In this document: positions 1 through 6,254 of the stretch, in pieces | Layout: the number at the start of each line of letters is the position of its first letter | Numbering within the stretch: position 1 is the stretch's first letter | Source: Bordetella parapertussis | GTDB lineage: Bacteria; Pseudomonadota; Gammaproteobacteria; Burkholderiales; Burkholderiaceae_B | Length of the DNA: 6,863 nt | Assembly: GCA_945882005.1 (NCBI GenBank) | Contig: CAMCWG010000162.1 | Location: 1 to 6,863, forward strand | Direction: 5' to 3' | Position numbers and translations under genes: made by a program | Notes under the pieces: generated by a model | Told to the model about the DNA's origin: nothing | Seen by the model: only the letters and a program-made list of their open reading frames with translations | The model's database searches: none

Positions 1-743
1 CTGTGACAGGGCTTGGATACACGGACTTTCAGGTACAAAACTTCGGTACCTCGCGCGACGTCATGATTCGCTTGCCACTTGCCCCCGGACAGAGCTCAGC
101 TACCCAAAGCGATACTGTGATGAAGGCACTTAAAGCCTCAGACTCAACAGTCGAACTGCGTCGCGTCGAATTCGTTGGCCCGCAAGTAGGGAAAGAACTT
201 GTCGAAAACGGCTTGATGGCACTGCTCTTTGTGGTGATCGGTATCGTCATCTACTTGGCTATTCGCTTTGAATGGAAGTTCGCTGTGGCCGGCGTGCTCG
301 CCAACCTGCACGACGTGGTCATCATTCTTGGTTTCTTTGCGTTCTTTCAGTGGGAGTTTTCTCTCTCTGTGCTCGCCGGCGTCCTGGCCGTTTTGGGCTA
401 CTCAGTGAACGAATCCGTTGTGATTATGGATCGGATCCGCGAAAACTTCCGCAAAGATCGTGGTGCGACCGTACGTGAAGTCATCGACGGCGCAATCACT
501 CAAACGATTTCTCGTACCATCATCACGCACGGCTCCACACAAATGATGGTGCTGGCCATGCTCATCTTTGGTGGTCCTACCCTGCACTACTTTGCCCTCG
601 CACTCACTATCGGCATTTGGTTTGGCATTTACTCTTCTGTGTTTGTGGCCGCCGCTATCGCAATGTGGCTAGGCATCAAACGCGAAGATATGATCAAACC
701 GATCAAAAAGGCCGACGAAGTCGAAGAGGTTTATCAAGAGTAA
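1..743 (+). CDS. secF: Protein translocase subunit SecF, 3' part
   Basis: SecF is an inner-membrane RND-type protein that works with SecD and YajC beside SecYEG and uses the proton gradient to help complete protein export. About 246 codons are visible, read from base 3. Compared with the 323-residue E. coli protein, roughly 75 N-terminal residues, including the first membrane helix, lie left of the window. The visible part begins with periplasmic-domain sequence (QNFGTSRDV, then VEFVGPQVG near visible residues 56-63). Five hydrophobic segments follow at about 71-88, 93-115, 119-141, 179-197 and 199-223. The conserved [18 protein letters not shown] block spans about 132-149. The charged tail ends at TAA 741-743. 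The true start is outside the window; the GTG at base 3 is an internal Val codon. SecD should lie just upstream. No terminator follows, so read-through into miaB is likely. Identification is by conserved motifs and is secure. Confidence 0.97.
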   Translation, partial: VTGLGYTDFQVQNFGTSRDVMIRLPLAPGQSSATQSDTVMKALKASDSTVELRRVEFVGPQVGKELVENGLMALLFVVIGIVIYLAIRFEWKFAVAGVLANLHDVVIILGFFAFFQWEFSLSVLAGVLAVLGYSVNESVVIMDRIRENFRKDRGATVREVIDGAITQTISRTIITHGSTQMMVLAMLIFGGPTLHYFALALTIGIWFGIYSSVFVAAAIAMWLGIKREDMIKPIKKADEVEEVYQE

Positions 744-783
744 TTTTTCTGCCCACGGGATCAACACCCGCTCCGGCACTATC
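744..783 (+). other. secF-miaB spacer without terminator or clear RBS
   Basis: This 40-base gap starts with a short T run directly after the secF stop. It holds a weak 4-bp hairpin (CGGG 756-759, CCCG 767-770) that is not followed by T residues, so it does not look like an intrinsic terminator. I see no good purine-rich ribosome binding site 5-10 bases before the miaB ATG, and no recognisable -35/-10 pair. The simplest reading is that secF and miaB are co-transcribed, but a weak promoter inside secF cannot be ruled out. Confidence 0.4.
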
Positions 784-2169
784 ATGCAAAACAAAGACAA
801 TGCTGTACCGGGTGACAAACCCCTGAATCCAAAAAAAGTATTCATTCGCACCTTCGGGTGCCAGATGAATGAATACGACTCTGACAAAATGCTCGATGTC
901 CTGGGGCAAGAGCGCGGAGTGGTTATCACCAACACTCCAGAAGATGCTGACGTCATATTATTTAACACCTGCTCAGTGCGAGAGAAAGCACAGGAAAAGG
1001 TGTTTTCCGATCTTGGTAGAGTCAAACATCTAAAAACCCTCAATCCAGACCTCGTCATCGGAGTCGGCGGTTGTGTGGCAAGCCAGGAAGGTGCGTCAAT
1101 CGTTGATCGCGCGCCTTATGTCGATGTTGTGTTTGGACCGCAGACCCTACACCGCCTACCTGACCTGATCGCCAGACGCAAAGCCGAAGGTCGCTCGCAA
1201 GTCGATATCAGTTTCCCTGAAATTGAGAAATTCGACGCCATGCCGCCAGCGCGCGTACAAGGTGCGACGGCTTTTGTATCCATTATGGAAGGTTGCAGCA
1301 AGTACTGCAGCTTTTGTGTCGTGCCTTACACCCGTGGCGAGGAAATGTCGCGCCCCTTCGAAGATGTGTTGATCGAAGTCGCTGACCTCGCCGATCAGGG
1401 TGTCAAAGAGGTTACGTTGCTTGGTCAAAACGTGAATGCCTATCGTGGCAAGATGGCCGAAGACGAAAACGGCAAGACCGAGATCGCGGACTTCGCCACG
1501 CTTTTGGAGTACGTCCACGAAATTCCAGGAATCGAACGTATTCGCTACACGACTTCGCACCCAAAAGAGATGACTGCACGCATGATCGATGTTTATGCGC
1601 GTCTGCCAAAGCTCGTTTCCTTTTTACACTTGCCTGTGCAGGCAGGCAGTGACCGTGTGCTCGCCGCAATGAAACGTGGCTACACCGCAATTGAATTCAA
1701 ATCAGTCGTACGCAAGCTGCGAGCCGCACGTCCCGGCTTGACTCTGTCTTCAGACTTCATTGTTGGCTTTCCAGGCGAGACGGAAGAAGACTTCGAAAAG
1801 ACGATGAAACTGATCGATGAAATCGGTTTTGACACGTCTTTCTCGTTTGTTTACTCGCGCCGACCCGGCACGCCCGCTGCCGATCTAACTGACGACACGC
1901 CCCAAACCGTGAAACTGCAGCGCCTACAAAAACTGCAAGCGCGAATCAATGAACAAGCACACGCCATCGCCAGGAGCATGGTGGGCTCGACGCAACGGAT
2001 CTTAGTCGAAGGTACCTCCACACGCGATGCCACCGAATTGAGTGGCCGGACGGAAAACAATCGCATTGTGAACTTTGCTGGGCACCCGCGTCTGATCGGT
2101 CAAATGATTGACGTGGTCATCACTGACGCGATGACCAACACCTTCCGTGGACGCGTTGCACACACATGA
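784..2169 (+). CDS. miaB: tRNA-2-methylthio-N6-dimethylallyladenosine synthase MiaB
   Basis: MiaB is a cytoplasmic radical-SAM methylthiotransferase that adds a 2-methylthio group to N6-isopentenyladenosine at position 37 of tRNAs reading UNN codons, the step after MiaA. The 461-residue product is close to E. coli MiaB (474). The N-terminal methylthiotransferase domain (about 18-125) carries the three cysteines for the auxiliary 4Fe-4S cluster: C26 (FGCQMN), C63 (NTCSVRE) and C97 (GGCVAS). The radical-SAM domain follows, with C171-x3-C175-x2-C178 (GCSKYCSFC) for the SAM-binding cluster. The C-terminal TRAM-type RNA-binding domain spans about 400-461. All six cluster ligands are present, so the enzyme looks active. 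ATG 784 is the only reasonable start: the frame upstream offers no start codon after the secF stop, and C26 must be kept. The related paralogue RimO is less likely given the [16 protein letters not shown] wording and the neighbours. The stop overlaps the ybeZ start (ATGA, 2166-2169). Confidence 0.97.
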   Translation: MQNKDNAVPGDKPLNPKKVFIRTFGCQMNEYDSDKMLDVLGQERGVVITNTPEDADVILFNTCSVREKAQEKVFSDLGRVKHLKTLNPDLVIGVGGCVASQEGASIVDRAPYVDVVFGPQTLHRLPDLIARRKAEGRSQVDISFPEIEKFDAMPPARVQGATAFVSIMEGCSKYCSFCVVPYTRGEEMSRPFEDVLIEVADLADQGVKEVTLLGQNVNAYRGKMAEDENGKTEIADFATLLEYVHEIPGIERIRYTTSHPKEMTARMIDVYARLPKLVSFLHLPVQAGSDRVLAAMKRGYTAIEFKSVVRKLRAARPGLTLSSDFIVGFPGETEEDFEKTMKLIDEIGFDTSFSFVYSRRPGTPAADLTDDTPQTVKLQRLQKLQARINEQAHAIARSMVGSTQRILVEGTSTRDATELSGRTENNRIVNFAGHPRLIGQMIDVVITDAMTNTFRGRVAHT

Positions 2170-3194
2170 GTCGCTCACCCGCAAAAACTTCGGCGCGTGG
2201 ACGCGTACTCCCTGTGAAAATCAAGCTGGAAGGCAGTAACCAGCAGCTCTCTAATTTATGTGGTCCACTCGATGAGAATCTGCGACGCGTCGCTGATGGC
2301 CTTGATCTGGATCTCTCCCGGCAGTCCGATACGATTTCTCTACGTGGTCCATACGCCGAGGCTGCAGGGACGATGTTGCTGGCTTTGCATGAGCGCGCTG
2401 CACAGCGCGCACTGTCCATTGACGATATTCAACTCGCCTTAGTTGAGATTGGCGTGGGGCGCCTGGCGCATCCGGCTGCCCAACAATTCGATCCAAAAGA
2501 TTTTCCGCCACTCGATGACGAAAGCGGCACGATTGCTCTGCGCACACGCCGCAGCGATCTGCGCCCGCGCACACCACGTCAACGCGACTATCTGAATAAC
2601 ATTCTGAAACACGACATCACCTTCGGTGTTGGGCCAGCCGGCACAGGTAAAACCTGGCTCGCGGTTGCCTGCGCGATTGATGCGATGGAGCGTGACACCG
2701 TGCAGCGTCTCATTCTGACACGCCCCGCGGTCGAGGCTGGCGAGCGTCTCGGATTTTTACCCGGAGATCTCGCGCAAAAGGTCGATCCCTACCTGCGACC
2801 ACTTTACGATGCCCTGTATGACCTGATGGGTTTTGAACGGGTGCAGCGTCTTTTCGAAAAGCAAACCATTGAGATTGCACCGCTAGCCTATATGCGGGGC
2901 CGCACGCTCAATCATGCCTTTGTGATCCTGGATGAAGCGCAAAACACCACGCCAGAGCAGATGAAAATGTTCTTGACGCGTATCGGCTTCGGAAGCAAAG
3001 CGGTCATTACGGGTGACCCTTCGCAAGTCGACCTTCCCAAAGGTCACAAAAGTGGCCTCGCCCATGCTGTTCAAGTGCTGCAAGACGTAAAGGGCATCGC
3101 CATGACAAAATTCACGAGCAAGGATGTTGTGCGTCACCCGTTAGTCGCACGCATTGTGGATGCCTATGAGCAAGCCGAACAATCCAACGATTAA
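2166..3194 (+). CDS. ybeZ: PhoH-like P-loop ATPase (YbeZ)
   Basis: This is a PhoH-family cytoplasmic NTPase. In E. coli the homologue YbeZ interacts with the endoribonuclease YbeY and is linked to rRNA processing; its exact activity is not settled, and RNA helicase-like action has been proposed for the family. The 342-residue length matches YbeZ (about 346). The N-terminal region (about 17-120) has the family's [12 protein letters not shown] block. The PhoH domain runs from about 130 to 335, with Walker A GPAGTGKT at 156-163 and Walker B VILDEAQN at 253-260. The [10 protein letters not shown] block, typical of the family, follows. ATG 2166 overlaps the miaB stop by four bases, which implies translational coupling; no strong RBS sits close by. 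An internal GTG at codon 17 is possible but less likely. The 3' end overlaps ybeY by 29 bases. An 8-bp inverted repeat lies inside the gene at 2393-2410. Confidence 0.95.
   Translation: MSRSPAKTSARGRVLPVKIKLEGSNQQLSNLCGPLDENLRRVADGLDLDLSRQSDTISLRGPYAEAAGTMLLALHERAAQRALSIDDIQLALVEIGVGRLAHPAAQQFDPKDFPPLDDESGTIALRTRRSDLRPRTPRQRDYLNNILKHDITFGVGPAGTGKTWLAVACAIDAMERDTVQRLILTRPAVEAGERLGFLPGDLAQKVDPYLRPLYDALYDLMGFERVQRLFEKQTIEIAPLAYMRGRTLNHAFVILDEAQNTTPEQMKMFLTRIGFGSKAVITGDPSQVDLPKGHKSGLAHAVQVLQDVKGIAMTKFTSKDVVRHPLVARIVDAYEQAEQSND
2393..2410. repeat. Perfect 8-bp inverted repeat inside ybeZ
   Basis: GCGCGCTG at 2393-2400 and its exact reverse complement CAGCGCGC at 2403-2410 are separated by two bases. 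As RNA, a realistic fold is the six GC pairs GCGCGC/GCGCGC closing a 6-base loop. It falls in Ala/Arg-rich coding sequence (E-R-A-A-Q-R-A), so it may simply follow from codon choice in a GC-rich gene. No T run follows, so it is not an intrinsic terminator. Confidence 0.5.
3156..3160 (+). promoter_or_regulatory. Possible ybeY ribosome binding site
   Basis: GTGGA at 3156-3160 lies inside the end of ybeZ, five bases before ATG 3166, and is a partial match to the Shine-Dalgarno core. It favours 3166 over the other in-frame candidates, TTG 3154 and ATG 3160, because ATG 3160 overlaps this site. The match is short, so this is suggestive only. Confidence 0.35.
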
Positions 3195-3657
3195 GCTCGC
3201 CTTGGCGGTTCAATACGGCGTGTCGGCGCCGCTCCTGCCTCGCTGGCGTATCAGGCGCTGGGTACAACGCGCTCTGCTCGCTGTACATGCAGAGCAAGCC
3301 CGAGGGCTCTCCACTTTCGCGGTTGTCGTCAGAATTGAAGGTCTGGCTGGTGCGCGCACGCTCAATGCGCAATATCGCAACAAAGATTACGCGACCAATG
3401 TTCTAACGTTCGAATATGGCGTCGCCCCCGATGGAACTGCGTCAGCCGACATCATTCTCTGCCTGCCGATCATGAAACAAGAAGCGCGGGCGCAGCACAA
3501 AGAGTTTCTTTGTCATGCTGCACACCTCACGATTCACGGAACATTACATGCGCTGGGTTACGACCACGTGCGCTCGCGCGACGCAAAAGTCATGGAATCG
3601 CTTGAAATCGAGATCCTCGCCGAAATGGGTATTAGCGACCCGTATCAAATGCCTTAG
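3166..3657 (+). CDS. ybeY: Endoribonuclease YbeY, 16S rRNA maturation factor
   Basis: YbeY is a small zinc-dependent, single-strand-specific endoribonuclease involved in 16S rRNA 3'-end maturation and in 70S ribosome quality control with RNase R. The signature zinc site H-x3-H-x5-H is intact as HGTLHALGYDH, with histidines at residues 124, 128 and 134 counted from ATG 3166. The upstream conserved block LNAQYRNKDYATNVLTFEY is also present. The product is 163 residues, against 155 in E. coli. Starting at ATG 3166 gives [13 protein letters not shown] 3154 or ATG 3160 would add only four or two residues. The chosen start has a GTGGA sequence five bases upstream. It overlaps the end of ybeZ by 29 bases in another frame, so the two partners YbeZ and YbeY are probably made in a coupled way. 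The stop is TAG 3655-3657. Function is certain by motif; the start is somewhat uncertain. Confidence 0.95.
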   Translation: MSKPNNPTIKLALAVQYGVSAPLLPRWRIRRWVQRALLAVHAEQARGLSTFAVVVRIEGLAGARTLNAQYRNKDYATNVLTFEYGVAPDGTASADIILCLPIMKQEARAQHKEFLCHAAHLTIHGTLHALGYDHVRSRDAKVMESLEIEILAEMGISDPYQMP

Positions 3658-3723
3658 TTTGGTGCACAACCTAACCAGCACTTTCAGGTTATCCTAACCC
3701 CTCCTCCACTCTGTCCCCGGACA
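3658..3723 (+). other. ybeY-corC intergenic spacer
   Basis: At 66 bases this is the largest gap in the window and the only one between complete genes. It contains a small inverted repeat and a duplicated CCTAACC (described separately), followed by a pyrimidine-rich stretch (about 3698-3717). The corC ATG has only GGA two bases upstream, too close for a normal ribosome binding site. TATCCT at 3690-3695 resembles a -10 box in four of six positions, but no -35 element is seen at the right distance. A promoter here is therefore unsupported. Confidence 0.4.
3670..3699. repeat. Inverted repeat GGTTA-TCC-TAACC with duplicated CCTAACC
   Basis: GGTTA (3687-3691) and TAACC (3695-3699) form a perfect 5-bp inverted repeat around TCC. 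The heptamer CCTAACC occurs twice, at 3670-3676 and 3693-3699, on either side of the single GGTTA. GGTTA could therefore pair with either copy, giving two exclusive hairpins, one with a tight loop and one with a loop of about 10 bases. There is no T run after it, so it is not a classic terminator. It could be an operator-like or RNA-level element, or chance. Confidence 0.4.
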
Positions 3724-4611
3724 ATGTCAGATCCCTATCCTGCTGCTGAAGTGACCAGTCCTTCGGCCAAGTCAAACAGACCCCGCCTGCTAGATCGCCT
3801 GCTTTCCTTAATGCGTCGCGAGCCCGAAGATCGGGAAGGTATCGTGACGGTGCTTGAAGCGGCGCGCGAACGCAATCTCATCGATGCCGATGCCTACTCG
3901 ATGCTGAAAGGCACGCTCGCCGTTGCCGAGCAGACGGCCATGGACGTCATGGTTCCAAGGGGCAGAATGGATATGCTCGACGTCGCAGAGCCCGTTGCCA
4001 CACTCATGCCTGAAATCATCGAGACAGCGCACTCGCGCTTCCCGGTGTTTGAAGGTAGCCGGGACAACATCATCGGCATTGTGATGACCAAAGACCTGCT
4101 GCGTCTGATGGTGACACCCGAGCTTTCATTAAAAGATTTTGTACGCCCAGCGATCTTCATCCCAGAAACCAAGCGTTTAAACGTTCTCTTGCAAGAGTTC
4201 AGACGCAACCGGAACCACTTGGCGATTGTGATTGACGAGCACGGTGGCATTACTGGCTTAGTCACGCTTGAAGATGTGCTCGAACAAATCGTTGGTTCGA
4301 TCGAGGACGAGTATGACGTCGATGGCGAGAAAACCATTTTTTCGGATGGAGTTCGGGCTTGGCGGATGTTGGCTACCACTGAAATCGACGCTCTGAACGC
4401 GGCGCTCGAAACAGATCTCCCGGTGGGCGAATACGATACCGTTGGCGGCTGGCTCGCACACGAACTTGGACGCATCCCCAAGCGAGGAGACATCCAACAA
4501 CACGGTGACTTACGGTTTGAAGTGATGCGCGCGGATGCGCGTCGTGCGCTCTGGTTACGCGTCAAACAGCGTACGGCTGCTGAACCCAACCGAATCACCC
4601 AAACATCGTGA
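3724..4611 (+). CDS. corC: CorC/YbeX family CBS-domain protein
   Basis: CorC (YbeX in E. coli) is a cytoplasmic CBS-pair protein connected with Mg2+/Co2+ efflux and resistance; E. coli YbeX has also been tied to ribosome/rRNA metabolism, which fits the ybeZ-ybeY neighbours. The 295 residues match the short, membrane-free form (E. coli 292), not the longer forms with an N-terminal DUF21 membrane domain. After a polar N-terminus, the first CBS domain starts at MVPRGRMDML (about 76-130), including AHSRFPVFEG at 102-111. The second CBS domain (about 140-200) contains HLAIVIDEHGGITGLVTLED and the acidic GSIEDEYD. The C-terminal CorC/HlyC transporter-associated domain spans about 205-285 with VGGWLAHELGRIP at 240-252. 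ATG 3724 fits the family N-terminus, though no good RBS is seen. The stop TGA 4609-4611 overlaps the lnt GTG start. The metal-transport role is by family; no substrate can be read from the sequence. Confidence 0.94.
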   Translation: MSDPYPAAEVTSPSAKSNRPRLLDRLLSLMRREPEDREGIVTVLEAARERNLIDADAYSMLKGTLAVAEQTAMDVMVPRGRMDMLDVAEPVATLMPEIIETAHSRFPVFEGSRDNIIGIVMTKDLLRLMVTPELSLKDFVRPAIFIPETKRLNVLLQEFRRNRNHLAIVIDEHGGITGLVTLEDVLEQIVGSIEDEYDVDGEKTIFSDGVRAWRMLATTEIDALNAALETDLPVGEYDTVGGWLAHELGRIPKRGDIQQHGDLRFEVMRADARRALWLRVKQRTAAEPNRITQTS

Positions 4612-6254
4612 CGCCGTTCTGGCTCAAATGGCGCCTAGCCGTTGGGCTACTGGTGGCAAGCGCGGCGCAAGCACTCACCTACGCGCCCGAGCCCCTTCCT
4701 GGCTGGTCTTTAAGCCTGGTTCAATTGCTAACAATGGCCGCGCTGGTCGGCTGCGTTTGGCGCGCTCCTAGCGCGTTATACGCAGCGCGCCGTGCCTGGC
4801 TCTTTGGTCTTGCCCATTTTTCGGTCGGTTTGTATTGGCTGACCATCAGCATGCACGTCTACGGCTTGATGCCATTGCCTATTGCCATTGCAGCGCTTCT
4901 TGCATTGAGTGCCTACCTTGCGTTGTTTTTTGCGCTCGCAGCCTGGCTGACGCATCGTTTTGGTCTAGACCCTACCCATGCCCCCCACACACTGGGCAAG
5001 CCACTTTGGGCTGCTCTGATTTGGGCTGCCGCATGGACCGTAGGAGAATGGCTGCGTGCGAATCTATTTACTGGGTTTCCCTGGCTAAGTAGCGGTTACG
5101 CCCATGTAGACAGCTGGTTTGCAACCTGGGCAAGTATCTTAGGCACCTACGGTGTGTCTTTCATCACCGCCTTTGTTGCTGCAGTGATCGCAGGGCTGAT
5201 CATGAAAGACCCGCAAAACCGAGACGCCTCTCAAACGCCACACGCGATGGCTGGCGTTGTCGCACTGACAATTGGCCTGTTGGGTTGGGGACTCGGACAC
5301 ATCAACTGGACGCGGCCTGCTGGCTCGCCGATTGCACTGCGATTAGTACAAGGCAATGTCGAACAAGGCCTTAAGTTCACGCCAGCGCACCTGCAAGAGG
5401 TGATCGCCCAGCACCTAAAACTAGCTCAGACGCCAACGCCGGCAAATAGCCCAACACCGGCTGTCATTCTTTTACCCGAGACCGTATTGGCTGTGTTTCA
5501 ACATCAGCTCGCACCCTCTGTCTGGCAGGCTTGGATTGATGTAGCCAGAAAGCAATCGGCTGTGTTGCTGATGGGAAGCGCGCTCTTCAACACAAACGAT
5601 CGCAGCTATACCAATAGCGTGCTTGGCATCACTGCAGACACGACGATTGAACAAATCCAACTTGCGACGACCGGTTTGCGCTATGACAAGCATCATCTCG
5701 TACCTTTCGGTGAATTTATTCCCTGGGGCTTTCGCTGGTTTGTCGACTTAATGTCGATTCCAATGGGGGACTTCTATCGTGGTGCAAATCCGCAAGCACC
5801 CTTTGTTATTAAAGATCAACGGATTGCTGCGAATATTTGCTATGAAGACATTTTTGGTGATGAACTTCTGGGTGCCCTTGGGCGCGCAACGGATACGTCA
5901 TCAACGCCATCTGGTGCGACCATCCTCGCCAACTTCAGCAATCTTGGTTGGTTTGGGGCGTCGTGGGCTCTGCGGCAACACTGGCAAATGGCGCGCATGC
6001 GAGCCATTGAGACCTCCCGCCCAATGGTGCGTACAACCAACACGGGCGTGACCGGTGCGATCGATCAGCATGGCCAGGTCATCGCAATGCTGCCAGCACA
6101 TCGCCCCGGCGTCCTGGATGTCAGCGTACAAGGCCAGCAGGGGACCACACTCTACGCGCGAGTTGGCGACTGGGCGATTTTATTGCTCTCACTCGCCGTC
6201 CTTATCGCTGCGGCCTTCATGAAGTCTCGCCACCACACAAATCGAAACACATGA
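4608..6254 (+). CDS. lnt: Apolipoprotein N-acyltransferase Lnt
   Basis: Lnt is the inner-membrane enzyme that transfers an acyl chain from a phospholipid to the N-terminal amino group of the lipid-modified cysteine of apolipoproteins, the last step after Lgt and LspA. Seven or so hydrophobic segments cover residues 8-232, including the family block GEWLRANLFTGFPWL at 146-160, and a further helix lies near 520-540. The periplasmic nitrilase-like domain between them carries the full catalytic triad: E291 (LLPETVLA), K361 (RYDKHHLVPFGEF) and C411 (NICYEDIFG), equivalent to E267, K335 and C387 of E. coli. E369 matches the essential E343. At 548 residues it is longer than E. coli Lnt (512). A Pro/Thr-rich stretch (QTPTPANSPTP, 274-284) precedes E291, and a Ser/Thr-rich loop follows C411 at about 426-437. 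Translation starts at GTG 4608 inside the corC stop (GTGA) without a visible RBS, which suggests coupling to corC. Confidence 0.96.
   Translation: MTPFWLKWRLAVGLLVASAAQALTYAPEPLPGWSLSLVQLLTMAALVGCVWRAPSALYAARRAWLFGLAHFSVGLYWLTISMHVYGLMPLPIAIAALLALSAYLALFFALAAWLTHRFGLDPTHAPHTLGKPLWAALIWAAAWTVGEWLRANLFTGFPWLSSGYAHVDSWFATWASILGTYGVSFITAFVAAVIAGLIMKDPQNRDASQTPHAMAGVVALTIGLLGWGLGHINWTRPAGSPIALRLVQGNVEQGLKFTPAHLQEVIAQHLKLAQTPTPANSPTPAVILLPETVLAVFQHQLAPSVWQAWIDVARKQSAVLLMGSALFNTNDRSYTNSVLGITADTTIEQIQLATTGLRYDKHHLVPFGEFIPWGFRWFVDLMSIPMGDFYRGANPQAPFVIKDQRIAANICYEDIFGDELLGALGRATDTSSTPSGATILANFSNLGWFGASWALRQHWQMARMRAIETSRPMVRTTNTGVTGAIDQHGQVIAMLPAHRPGVLDVSVQGQQGTTLYARVGDWAILLLSLAVLIAAAFMKSRHHTNRNT
4759..4791. 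repeat. Nested GC-rich inverted repeats in 5' part of lnt
   Basis: Three overlapping inverted repeats are packed into 33 bases. GGCGCGCT (4759-4766) is the exact reverse complement of AGCGCGCC (4784-4791). CGCGCT (4761-4766) can instead pair with AGCGCG (4770-4775) across a 3-base loop. GCGT (4773-4776) can pair with ACGC (4780-4783). The first two are mutually exclusive. They lie over lnt codons 51-62 (RAPSALYAARR). They may reflect Ala/Arg codon choice, or may form RNA structure near the start of lnt. Confidence 0.5.

Noticed and set aside
756..770. Possible terminator hairpin after secF
   Set aside because: The stem is only 4 bp (CGGG/CCCG) and no T run follows on the + strand; the T run at 744-748 comes before it.
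669..1058. 129-codon antisense open frame across the secF-miaB junction
   Set aside because: It overlaps two well-supported genes, lacks recognisable domains and no promoter or RBS was seen for it.
3690..3695. TATCCT as a corC promoter -10 box
   Set aside because: Only four of six positions match and no -35 element lies 16-18 bases upstream; it is also part of the inverted repeat.
3894..4598. Long antisense open frame (234 codons) opposite corC
   Set aside because: It lies wholly within corC on the opposite strand, has a Ser/Arg-rich composition typical of an antisense shadow, and shows no family motif; corC itself is well supported.
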